Assembly: GCA_964467455.1 (NCBI GenBank) | Contig: CAYXQJ010000012.1 | Coordinates: 22,463 to 86,462 of the forward strand | Direction of reading: 5' to 3' | DNA length: 64,000 nt | DNA from: OLB6 sp964467455 | GTDB lineage: Bacteria > Bacteroidota > Ignavibacteria > Kapaibacteriales > Kapaibacteriaceae | Shown: positions 1 through 8,946 of the stretch, in pieces | How positions within the stretch are numbered: the first letter of the stretch is position 1 | Layout: each line of letters begins with the position of its first letter | Position numbers and translations under genes: made by a program | The notes under the pieces: generated by a model | Told to the model about the DNA's origin: nothing | The model's input: only the letters and a program-made list of their open reading frames with translations | Databases searched by the model: none

Positions 1-799
1 TGAACGATACAAGATACATAGGTCGCCTTGCCACAAAGTACCTTCGCCATGTTTGTTCTGATGTATCGGTGACCAATGGTTTGCTGACTTCCGTCCTACG
101 TCATCGTTGGGGCCTCAATGGAATTCTACCGGAACTCGCCGAGCGCGGCCGCGCCTGGGTGGATCCTGAGGCAGTTGCGAACTCTGCTAAGAGCAGGGCT
201 GACCACCGTCACCACGCGATCGATGCGGTCGTGATCGCGCTGACTAGCAGGTCGCTACTTCAACGCCTGTCGACACTAAACGCATCCGGACTCGGCACCG
301 ACATTGATGAGCACGCTCGTCGCGGCAGGTTACGACTACCAGAAGAGCCAATTCCGGGTCTACGGTCCATGGTGATGGCTAGGGTCGACCGAACGATTGT
401 CAGTCATCGTGTTCGTAGAAAAGTCCGGGGCCCGCTTCATGAAGAGACAGTCTACGGACTCGCAAAAGACCCCTTGGGTCAGCAACAGTACAATGATCGT
501 GATGCACCGCTTTATGTGGTACGCAAACCTGTCGAGTCTCTCACAACCAAGGAACTCCTGCACGTTGCTGATCCGGTGGTCAAGCAGGCACTTCTCACGC
601 GACTGAAAGACCTCGGTGTCGACACGACGCATGAAAAGTTTGCGATTCCAAAGAATGCCTTCCTTGAGCCAATCTATCTGCGAAAGAAGGACGGCAGTAG
701 AGGGCCCCGTATAAAGCGCGTACGTGTTCTAAAGGCATCTAGTGGGATGGTCAAGCTGCGCGAATATGGAGCGTTTGTTGAGCCGGGATCGAATGATCA
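1..799 (+). CDS. cas9: Cas9, C-terminal part (open at both ends)
   Basis: This is the RNA-guided DNA endonuclease of a type II CRISPR system. The reading frame is already open at the window edge with NDTRYIGRLATKYL, matching the conserved DTRYIS/G block of Cas9. It reaches the RuvC-III motif HHAIDAVVIAL at about residues 49-59 of the visible part, which supplies catalytic His and Asp of the RuvC nuclease. The HNH domain and N-terminus lie before the window. The frame runs into the N gap at 800, so most of the PAM-interacting domain is missing. An open frame appears to join this protein to Cas1 through the gap, but that is an artefact of unknown gap length. The family is certain; the II-C subtype is inferred from the absence of csn2 or cas4 after cas2. 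Confidence 0.95.
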
Positions 800-899
800 N
801 NNNNNNNNNNNNNNNNNNNNNNNNNNNNNNNNNNNNNNNNNNNNNNNNNNNNNNNNNNNNNNNNNNNNNNNNNNNNNNNNNNNNNNNNNNNNNNNNNNN
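800..899. other. Assembly gap (100 N) between cas9 and cas1
   Basis: One hundred N join two contigs. The protein left of the gap is Cas9 before its C-terminal end and the protein right of it is Cas1 lacking roughly its first 45 residues. The true missing sequence must therefore be several hundred bases, and 100 is a placeholder. The flanks show no shared sequence. Confidence 0.95.
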
Positions 900-1670
900 G
901 AGATCGATCATCAGCAGGTCGTATTGACGGCTTCGGTCCTGTCGCGACTTGGAGATCAGGGGGCGGTTGTTGCCTTCACTGATCAACGGCACCACCCTAA
1001 TGCGGTCGTTATGCCGATTGCTGGCAACACGCTACATGCTGAAAGATTGAGAATGCAAGTTGAGGCGTCCGAGCCATGTCAAAAGCAACTCTGGAAGGCC
1101 ATCATACAAGCCAAGATCGCCAATCAGGCGGATCATTTAGAGATGCTCGGAATTGAGTCGGCCGCCGTTCGCCGACGCGTAGTGATGGTGAGATCGAACG
1201 ACACATCCAACCAGGAAGGGTCGGCTGCGCAGTATTACTGGAAAGAAGTACTTAGGCCGTTCAATGTCAGACGAGACCCGGACGGCGATCATCCCAATAG
1301 CATTCTAAACTACGGCTATGCCATCTTGAGGGCTTGTGTTGCACGAGCTCTCGTATCCAGTGGTCTGCACCCCGCTTTGGGTATCAAGCATAGTAATCGG
1401 TACAATGCCTTTGCTCTGGCTGATGACGTTATGGAGCCTTATCGGCCGTTTGTCGATGCCCACGTCATTCCTATCGCTTTGGAGTTCAACGGTGAAATCG
1501 ACTTGCTGCCTGAGCGAAAGCGAAAGATCCTGGAAGTTCTTGTCGTTGACTGTCATTTTGAGGGAGGTCGAAGGCCATTGCTCAATGCGATTCAGATGTC
1601 GGCGTCCTCGATCGTGAATGTCTTGTCGGGCAAGAGCGCAAAGCCATCGTATCCGCGGTTATGCGCATAA
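900..1670 (+). CDS. cas1: CRISPR-associated endonuclease Cas1 (N-terminus in gap)
   Basis: Cas1 is the integrase that, with Cas2, inserts new spacers into the array. About 256 residues are visible. Family landmarks include EGNTL-like AGNTLHAERLRMQVEAS, KQLWKAIIQAKIANQ, EGSAAQYYW (catalytic Glu region), LNYGYAILRACVARAL, GIKHSNRYNAFALADD (catalytic His) and the following MEPYRPFVD. The start codon and about 45 N-terminal residues fall in the upstream N gap. The stop codon overlaps the start of cas2 by 10 bases, typical of a cas1-cas2 operon. The N-terminal sequence resembles Cas1 of type II systems, consistent with the Cas9 before it. Confidence 0.95.
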   Translation, partial: EIDHQQVVLTASVLSRLGDQGAVVAFTDQRHHPNAVVMPIAGNTLHAERLRMQVEASEPCQKQLWKAIIQAKIANQADHLEMLGIESAAVRRRVVMVRSNDTSNQEGSAAQYYWKEVLRPFNVRRDPDGDHPNSILNYGYAILRACVARALVSSGLHPALGIKHSNRYNAFALADDVMEPYRPFVDAHVIPIALEFNGEIDLLPERKRKILEVLVVDCHFEGGRRPLLNAIQMSASSIVNVLSGKSAKPSYPRLCA

Positions 1671-1990
1671 GTGAGTATAGAGCGGTGTGGATCTACGTGC
1701 TGTTCGACTTGCCTGTGGGCACTAAGCGGCAGCGCCGTGCTTATGCCCGATTCAGGAAGCTCCTAAAGAAGGATGGCTTCACCATGTTGCAGTTCTCCGT
1801 CTATGTGCGCCATTGTGCTTCCGGCGAGAATGCCGAGGTGCACCACAAACGCGTCCGTGGATGGGTTCCCTCAGAAGGCAAGGTGAGTATGCTTGACGTG
1901 ACGGACAAGCAATACAACAGCATGCAGACTTTCTGGGGTCGGAAGGAGCAGTCTAGCTCACCGACCCCACAACAGTTAGAACTCTTCTGA
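1661..1990 (+). CDS. cas2: CRISPR-associated protein Cas2
   Basis: Cas2 is the structural partner of Cas1 in the spacer integration complex. The protein has 109 residues, a usual length. It opens with the ferredoxin-like strand WIYVLFDLPVGTKRQRRAY, where the Asp of FDLP matches the conserved Cas2 Asp. This is followed by FRKLLKKDGFTMLQFSVYVR, also typical of Cas2. The start overlaps the end of cas1 by 10 bases. One hundred bases separate its stop from the first CRISPR repeat, and no other cas gene follows, so csn2 and cas4 are absent on this side. Confidence 0.96.
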   Translation: MRISEYRAVWIYVLFDLPVGTKRQRRAYARFRKLLKKDGFTMLQFSVYVRHCASGENAEVHHKRVRGWVPSEGKVSMLDVTDKQYNSMQTFWGRKEQSSSPTPQQLELF

Positions 1991-2090
1991 AAAATTGATT
2001 CAGTCTTGCCCCAGAAGGTCCCAATGCCGCGGAAAGCCTCACGACGACAAGTGCTTATGTCCTTGCAGATATATGGGTTACAGTGCGTAT

Positions 2091-5000
2091 CGCTTTCAAA
2101 GATCAGCACTCGTAGCCAAGACACAACCAGCAGCGTACTGGCTTGCTTCTCCAGATCCGCTTTCAAAGATCAGCACTCGTAGCCAAGACACAACCGTCTG
2201 GGCTTCCTTGTTGCCGAGCATGGCGCTTTCAAAGATCAGCACTCGTAGCCAAGACACAACCGGATGATAGTGGTCATACTATCATGCGTTCGCTTTCAAA
2301 GATCAGCACTCGTAGCCAAGACACAACAGCTTGCTAGTATCTCTGTCAGTCTAGGTCGCTTTCAAAGATCAGCACTCGTAGCCAAGACACAACTACGTGC
2401 GTCACGTTGACGACGTTGCTTGACGCTTTCAAAGATCAGCACTCGTAGCCAAGACACAACCGCATCGAAGTACACATCGACACGATCATCCGCTTTCAAA
2501 GATCAGCACTCGTAGCCAAGACACAACATAGAACATCCACAGCTCGGCTGCTTGTGCGCTTTCAAAGATCAGCACTCGTAGCCAAGACACAACAACACGC
2601 GGCGCGTCTGATGTCCATCACCTCGCTTTCAAAGATCAGCACTCGTAGCCAAGACACAACCGCGTCCTGCTGAATCTTCAACAGTGCCCGTCGCTTTCAA
2701 AGATCAGCACTCGTAGCCAAGACACAACCAGTAGCAAGTCCCGCTGACGTTCCAACGCGCTTTCAAAGATCAGCACTCGTAGCCAAGACACAACGCTTTT
2801 CTCCGCATCTACACGACCATCAACGCTTTCAAAGATCAGCACTCGTAGCCAAGACACAACCTACATGACGACGGCGGCAACGGTGACACTCGCTTTCAAA
2901 GATCAGCACTCGTAGCCAAGACACAACATACACAATTACAATAGGTGACACGATGAAACGCTTTCAAAGATCAGCACTCGTAGCCAAGACACAACTACAA
3001 CGGGTTCGGGTTCTACGGCTGGTAACGCTTTCAAAGATCAGCACTCGTAGCCAAGACACAACCGTGACGTCGATATCCGAGTCAGTGGTCTCGCTTTCAA
3101 AGATCAGCACTCGTAGCCAAGACACAACTTTGTCCGTTAGCTCTTCGGCCTCTGCTTGCGCTTTCAAAGATCAGCACTCGTAGCCAAGACACAACTGCGG
3201 CAAGCGCTTCGAGAAGGCGCGGGACGCTTTCAAAGATCAGCACTCGTAGCCAAGACACAACGGCATTGAAGGCGCACTCAAAGCGTTAGCCGCTTTCAAA
3301 GATCAGCACTCGTAGCCAAGACACAACCTTGTCGTGTAGTCGGTAGCAAGAGTTACGCGCTTTCAAAGATCAGCACTCGTAGCCAAGACACAACGCATTG
3401 CAGCGTCAACGCGACTTGCTCTTACGCTTTCAAAGATCAGCACTCGTAGCCAAGACACAACAGAACTATGCGAAGTACCGCAAGCATACCCCGCTTTCAA
3501 AGATCAGCACTCGTAGCCAAGACACAACTAAACAAGGCGACCGAATACTCGACACACACGCTTTCAAAGATCAGCACTCGTAGCCAAGACACAACATTCT
3601 TGCGTTCGATGCCCTTACGGTCACGCGCTTTCAAAGATCAGCACTCGTAGCCAAGACACAACAGGAACAGGCAGACGCTGGAGAGATCGCCTCGCTTTCA
3701 AAGATCAGCACTCGTAGCCAAGACACAACTAGAGCCATGATACACTCACTTGATTTTGTCGCTTTCAAAGATCAGCACTCGTAGCCAAGACACAACCCAC
3801 CTCAACAGACTCGATCGCGGCGTTGCGCTTTCAAAGATCAGCACTCGTAGCCAAGACACAACGAGACGGTGCGCGGTGTGATACAGACCGTCGCTTTCAA
3901 AGATCAGCACTCGTAGCCAAGACACAACACGACGGTGGTAGTGTACGAGCCGTCATCACGCTTTCAAAGATCAGCACTCGTAGCCAAGACACAACACAGA
4001 GCTGTCAGACGCTGCTATCGTTGCACGCTTTCAAAGATCAGCACTCGTAGCCAAGACACAACTTGTACTCTACTACAGCGCCCTCTGCCTGCCGCTTTCA
4101 AAGATCAGCACTCGTAGCCAAGACACAACCGCCAAGTTCATGGCACCACAGACAACGAACGCTTTCAAAGATCAGCACTCGTAGCCAAGACACAACCACC
4201 AAAGATAACAGGTCGCAACGTGGACACGCTTTCAAAGATCAGCACTCGTAGCCAAGACACAACAGTGCGCTAACGGAGGAATATCGGCACGACCGCTTTC
4301 AAAGATCAGCACTCGTAGCCAAGACACAACGGTCAACCTGCAGAAGCCCGAGCAGGCGGTCGCTTTCAAAGATCAGCACTCGTAGCCAAGACACAACTCC
4401 CTGCCGTAGTCACACGGCTACGGCGGGCGCTTTCAAAGATCAGCACTCGTAGCCAAGACACAACAGAAGAAGCGAACCGCACAAGCGCAGGTCCGCTTTC
4501 AAAGATCAGCACTCGTAGCCAAGACACAACTACCACGTGTTCGCCGACGCGATGGTCACGCGCTTTCAAAGATCAGCACTCGTAGCCAAGACACAACACC
4601 CACGGACCACAACCGTGACGATCACCTCGCTTTCAAAGATCAGCACTCGTAGCCAAGACACAACATGTCAGCGTCGCTGTACGGCTGCACGGCGCGCTTT
4701 CAAAGATCAGCACTCGTAGCCAAGACACAACCTGCGGCTGCGCTTGCCGTCGATGACGACGCGCTTTCAAAGATCAGCACTCGTAGCCAAGACACAACCA
4801 GCGCCTCGACGGCCTCTACGACGCGGGTCGCTTTCAAAGATCAGCACTCGTAGCCAAGACACAACAACCCATAATCATCAAAGGAACCACAATGTCGCTT
4901 TCAAAGATCAGCACTCGTAGCCAAGACACAACCCCTGCCTGGAGGGCTTCGAGGATCATATTCGCTTTCAAAGATCAGCACTCGTAGCCAAGACACAACA

Positions 5001-7531
5001 GGGTTGTCCGATTCATTGAGTTGTCGTCTCGCTTTCAAAGATCAGCACTCGTAGCCAAGACACAACCAACCCACAACCTGCCAACCAACCAGCATACGCT
5101 TTCAAAGATCAGCACTCGTAGCCAAGACACAACCGAACTCCGTAAGCGTTACCGCCAACGCGCCGCTTTCAAAGATCAGCACTCGTAGCCAAGACACAAC
5201 CGGTAGCCGACAAGACTCGATAGCTGTCTGCGCTTTCAAAGATCAGCACTCGTAGCCAAGACACAACTTCAAAGGTGATCACTTGACACCTCCAATCCGC
5301 TTTCAAAGATCAGCACTCGTAGCCAAGACACAACCGGCACGTGTCTTCGTTGACCCGAATATGCGCTTTCAAAGATCAGCACTCGTAGCCAAGACACAAC
5401 GAACCCGCCTCGGCGTTCCAGACGGGCGTCGCTTTCAAAGATCAGCACTCGTAGCCAAGACACAACTAGCAGTTCGAGCCGCAACGTGTATGCCGCGCTT
5501 TCAAAGATCAGCACTCGTAGCCAAGACACAACTAAATCATGCACAAACGGCAGTATTCGGCCGCTTTCAAAGATCAGCACTCGTAGCCAAGACACAACGT
5601 GCGACATATAACTTCATCCCCGGCAAGGCGCTTTCAAAGATCAGCACTCGTAGCCAAGACACAACGGCCTCGCTTGTTTGGAGTATCGGCCGCCTCGCTT
5701 TCAAAGATCAGCACTCGTAGCCAAGACACAACACGGGCTTCGGCCAGCTGCTGCGGACTCATCGCTTTCAAAGATCAGCACTCGTAGCCAAGACACAACC
5801 CAGCCTTGTCAGCTCGCTCACCGATGCTGCGCTTTCAAAGATCAGCACTCGTAGCCAAGACACAACAGCTAATGGCCTACTACCACCAATACGTGCCGCT
5901 TTCAAAGATCAGCACTCGTAGCCAAGACACAACCCCTACCTGCAGATGCTGGTCATCGAAGACGCTTTCAAAGATCAGCACTCGTAGCCAAGACACAACA
6001 ACTGCTACGAGTCGGATGTCCCCTTCATCCGCTTTCAAAGATCAGCACTCGTAGCCAAGACACAACAATACGGGGAAATTCCTAAACAGCTTTAGCGCTT
6101 TCAAAGATCAGCACTCGTAGCCAAGACACAACAGGCCGTGTGCTTAGCCCATACGCGGACGCGCTTTCAAAGATCAGCACTCGTAGCCAAGACACAACGG
6201 CCTCCTCTTTCTCGTCGGAGTCCTTCTCGCTTTCAAAGATCAGCACTCGTAGCCAAGACACAACCTAGCATAGACGCTCTGCACGACGGTCTCGCGCTTT
6301 CAAAGATCAGCACTCGTAGCCAAGACACAACTATCTCGGATCGTGACAGCTGCATCTGTTCGCTTTCAAAGATCAGCACTCGTAGCCAAGACACAACGGA
6401 CCGATCGCAGCCTTCCGCATTGAGCTGCGCTTTCAAAGATCAACACTCGTAGCCAAGACACAACATAGCCAAGGTCGGCGTACCACTTCACGACGCTTTC
6501 AAAGATCAGCACTCGTAGCCAAGACACAACTATCGTTGGTATAGGATCTTGTGCGGGATTCGCTTTCAAAGATCAGCACTCGTAGCCAAGACACAACTAC
6601 ATACGCGCGTATATGGGGGGTTATCCCGCTTTCAAAGATCAGCACTCGTAGCCAAGACACAACGGAAGCTCATGTACGTGCTCTTTTGCGATGCGCTTTC
6701 AAAGATCAGCACTCGTAGCCAAGACACAACAGCAGGTCTGCCGGTGTGCAGCGGAGGAGTCGCTTTCAAAGATCAGCACTCGTAGCCAAGACACAACGAA
6801 GCCGTTTGCATGGGGCTCACCTATCACGCTTTCAAAGATCAGCACTCGTAGCCAAGACACAACTAGATCGTCAACGGTTCGGCTTTCCATTCGCGCTTTC
6901 AAAGATCAGCACTCGTAGCCAAGACACAACGGACTTCGACAAAGACGCTATGCTGCTCACGCTTTCAAAGATCAGCACTCGTAGCCAAGACACAACGGAC
7001 ATCCGAAGAGTGACAATCCTGCCATGCGCTTTCAAAGATCAGCACTCGTAGCCAAGACACAACAGGTAGGCGCCGTAGACCGTAGCTACACGCGCTTTCA
7101 AAGATCAGCACTCGTAGCCAAGACACAACTCGGTGTCTTTGAGGCACACACTGGGCTGTCGCTTTCAAAGATCAGCACTCGTAGCCAAGACACAACATGC
7201 CAACGCGTCGTAATCAACGTGCGTGGCGCTTTCAAAGATCAGCACTCGTAGCCAAGACACAACACGGCTTGCATGACATCGACAGACTCGCCGCGCTTTC
7301 AAAGATCAGCACTCGTAGCCAAGACACAACATACCAAAACGATGCGATATTGGCGTCGGTCGCTTTCAAAGATCAGCACTCGTAGCCAAGACACAACGAT
7401 AAACCGACGATGCCACGGCAGCGGCTTCGCTTTCAAAGATCAGCACTCGTAGCCAAGACACAACAGCTTCTCGAGACGCACCTTCAGATCTTCTTGCTTT
7501 CAAAGATCTGCGCTGGAAGCCTAGACAAAAC
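2091..7531 (-). CRISPR. Type II-C CRISPR array, 82 repeats and 81 spacers
   Basis: A 37-base repeat (plus strand begins CGCTTTCAAAG and ends AAGACACAAC) recurs every 66-68 bases, giving spacers of 29-31 bases. Eighty repeats are identical by eye. One has a G to A change at 6443, and the last (7495-7531) differs at seven of 37 positions. The strand is inferred. On the minus strand the repeat starts GTTGTG, like other type II crRNA repeats, and contains a promoter-like TTG-N19-GATCTTTG ending just before each spacer. No long hairpin is visible in the repeat, as expected for a tracrRNA-dependent system. The open reading frames of this region are only translations of the repeat. The 100 bases between cas2 and the first repeat (1991-2090) may hold sequences used in spacer integration, but I see no clear motif there. 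Confidence 0.98.
7495..7531 (-). repeat. Degenerate terminal CRISPR repeat
   Basis: It lies exactly in register, 67 bases after the previous repeat start, with seven substitutions. On the minus strand the stretch GATCTTTGAAAGC is fully conserved, while the part that would pair with tracrRNA carries six of the seven changes. As the first repeat in a minus-strand array it would not belong to any crRNA, so only its promoter half would be under selection. Confidence 0.85.
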
Positions 7532-7538
7532 CCAATCA

Positions 7539-7551
7539 CCTCCGGCGGAGG
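7539..7551 (-). terminator. Small stem-loop between array and minus-strand ORF
   Basis: CCTCC-GGC-GGAGG forms a five-base-pair stem. It sits between the terminal repeat and the stop codon of the 73-residue minus-strand gene. On the minus strand a TTTT run follows a few bases later. It may be a weak terminator that separates that gene from the array, or chance. Confidence 0.3.
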
Positions 7552-7773
7552 CTACAGAAATGACCACTCTAGCACTTCACTCGTGCCGTCGTGACGGACA
7601 TGCCGGACGATGATCTTTCTACCGCCTGCTTGACGTAGGACATCCAATAAGACGCGCGCACCGTATGACGTGCGAATTGCCTCGTACTGGAAGTCGCCTG
7701 GATAAGCAGCCCCATACCTATCCAGTAGCTCGTTCAATTCGCTGAGGCTTGCTTTCCGATCAGCGTCATCCAT
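7552..7773 (-). CDS. Hypothetical protein, 73 aa
   Basis: I do not recognise the family. The protein has 73 residues of ordinary composition (AAYPGDFQYEAIRTSYGARV, then RQAGGRKIIVRHVRHDG) and could fold as a small alpha/beta protein. No signal peptide or membrane segment is visible. The ATG is preceded by GGAG seven bases upstream, supporting this start. It lies beside the outer end of the CRISPR array and reads towards it. A 35-residue open frame (7734-7841, minus, beginning MTLPVQDRGYQV) overlaps its start and could be a partner, but has no clear ribosome binding site. Confidence 0.55.
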   Translation of the reverse strand: MDDADRKASLSELNELLDRYGAAYPGDFQYEAIRTSYGARVLLDVLRQAGGRKIIVRHVRHDGTSEVLEWSFL

Positions 7774-7959
7774 GACTTCTTCTCCACAATAAGTTCGGGG
7801 ACCGTGACTTGATAACCGCGATCTTGTACGGGCAACGTCATCCGTTTATCTAATCGTCGTAGCCGTTATGGATTCGATGTTTGCCTTTGTGTCTATGGTC
7901 GCGACGCACATTTCAGAACGGAAGATATGCCCCAAGTGATCAACTACGCTACGATATTC

Positions 7960-8076
7960 ATGCTTGCCTTGCACAAGATACAACTCGCTACCGATGATTT
8001 CAGAGATCCCAATTGATTAGCACCGCTATGTTGATTTGGGAGGTAGTATAATCGGGTCTTTCAAGTTTTTGCTAGG
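7960..8076 (+). ncRNA. Candidate tracrRNA
   Basis: The plus-strand bases 7974-7984 (CAAGATACAAC) match the array repeat end CAAGACACAAC at 10 of 11 positions, and the one change keeps a G-U pair. The RNA could thus form 11 continuous pairs with the first 11 bases of a minus-strand crRNA repeat. An unpaired patch would follow, then CGAG/CUUG pairs, the lower stem-bulge-upper stem layout of type II guides. Downstream are a TCCCAA/TTGGGA stem (8007-8041) enclosing TAGC-ACC-GCTA, and a TTTTT run at 8071-8075. The rest of the 365-base stretch 7774-8138 shows nothing else I can support. The ends and promoter are uncertain. A GATGTTTG box at 7876-7883 is one possibility. Confidence 0.42.
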
Positions 8077-8138
8077 TTGATGAACATCGATACTTGTGAA
8101 ACCGATCCACGCACCATAAACGAGTGAACTGAATCCAA

Positions 8139-8321
8139 ATGAACCACGACCGAAATTACCTCTCTGAAGCTGAGTTTCTCTTCGCCGACTATGAAGCCCT
8201 TAGTGAAGTAGAGAAAGAGGAGATTCAAAAGAGTATCAAGGCAATAGATGAAGAATGCAGAGCTAAGAGCAAACTGAGCGAAGTCCCTGATGAGACCATT
8301 AGTCATGATGGAACAGCTTGA
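8139..8321 (+). CDS. Hypothetical small acidic protein, 60 aa
   Basis: No family is recognised. The open frame encodes 60 residues, rich in Glu, Lys and Asp, with a helix-like stretch EALSEVEKEEIQKSIKAIDE. Composition looks protein-like, whereas the overlapping minus-strand frame does not. No clear ribosome binding site precedes the ATG, and the region is short, so this may be spurious. It lies between the tracrRNA candidate and riboflavin synthase. Confidence 0.35.
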   Translation: MNHDRNYLSEAEFLFADYEALSEVEKEEIQKSIKAIDEECRAKSKLSEVPDETISHDGTA

Positions 8322-8360
8322 TGGTTCGGCACCTAGTCGCAAAGCTGTGATCCATATCCA

Positions 8361-8945
8361 CTAGCGAACGAAGTTTTCCAAGTACTTCGCCACCATGTCA
8401 AACTCGAGGTTCACGGTGTCGCCAACGTTGGCTGTTCCGAGTGTGGTGACGTTGAGCGTGTGTGGAATGACGGCGATCTTGAGACGACTTGATTCCAACG
8501 CTGCGACCGTAAGTGAGATACCATTGACGCAGATGGAACCGACAGGGATGAGCCACTTTCGGTACTCCGACGGGAAGTCGATCCAGATCTCCCACCCTTG
8601 GTCATTGATGGAGATGGCGGAGATGGTGCCGACAGCGTCGACGTGACCTTGGACCAAGTGTCCGCCAAGACGATCCTGTAAACGCACGGCACGCTCGAGG
8701 TTGACGCGATGGCCTTCTTGCAACAGACCGATGGTGGCCTTGCGCAAGGTCTCGGCAACAGCAGTGACGCTGAAGTGATCACCACTGCGCTCAGTCACAG
8801 TCAAACAACATCCGTTCACGCTGATGGAATCGTCGATGGCAAGATCGTCCATCACCACGCGCGCTGCGATGTGGAAGGTGACGCCGTCGCCGATATCCTG
8901 ACGTTTGATGACGGTGCCCGTCTCTTCGACCAATCCGGTGAACAC
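8361..8945 (-). CDS. ribE: Riboflavin synthase alpha chain
   Basis: The enzyme dismutates two 6,7-dimethyl-8-ribityllumazine molecules to riboflavin and the pyrimidinedione, the last step of riboflavin synthesis. It has 194 residues in two lumazine-binding repeats, VFTGLVEETGTV at the N-terminus and HLVQGHVDAVGTI starting the second half. SVNGCCLTV and CVNGISLTV are the paired family motifs. I choose the GTG at 8945 because it places FTGLVEE at the N-terminus, as in the family. It also lies one base after the stop of the upstream hydrolase gene, with GAGG eight bases upstream inside that gene, suggesting translational coupling. Confidence 0.95.
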   Translation of the reverse strand: MFTGLVEETGTVIKRQDIGDGVTFHIAARVVMDDLAIDDSISVNGCCLTVTERSGDHFSVTAVAETLRKATIGLLQEGHRVNLERAVRLQDRLGGHLVQGHVDAVGTISAISINDQGWEIWIDFPSEYRKWLIPVGSICVNGISLTVAALESSRLKIAVIPHTLNVTTLGTANVGDTVNLEFDMVAKYLENFVR

Positions 8946-8946
8946 G

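Noticed and set aside
69..1670. A single 533-residue protein
   Set aside because: It joins Cas9 and Cas1 through 100 N; the two parts match different families.
1995..2015. Anti-repeat for a tracrRNA between cas2 and the array
   Set aside because: Only six bases pair continuously (around CAAGAC on the minus strand); the candidate at 7974 pairs over 11.
2091..7531. Many short proteins with RFQRSALVAKTQ or LSKISTRSQDTT units on both strands
   Set aside because: They are translations of the CRISPR repeat and its spacers.
7495..7560. The degenerate repeat as the tracrRNA anti-repeat followed by the CCTCC hairpin
   Set aside because: It is exactly in register with the array and its changes break pairing; a terminal repeat is the simpler reading.
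7846..8016. A minus-strand frame of about 56 codons (…ELYLVQGKHEYRSVV…)
   Set aside because: It has no start codon with a ribosome binding site, lies antisense to the tracrRNA candidate and matches nothing known to me.
8061..8342. A 93-residue minus-strand hydrophobic frame
   Set aside because: It mirrors the more protein-like plus-strand frame at 8139 and has no start signal.
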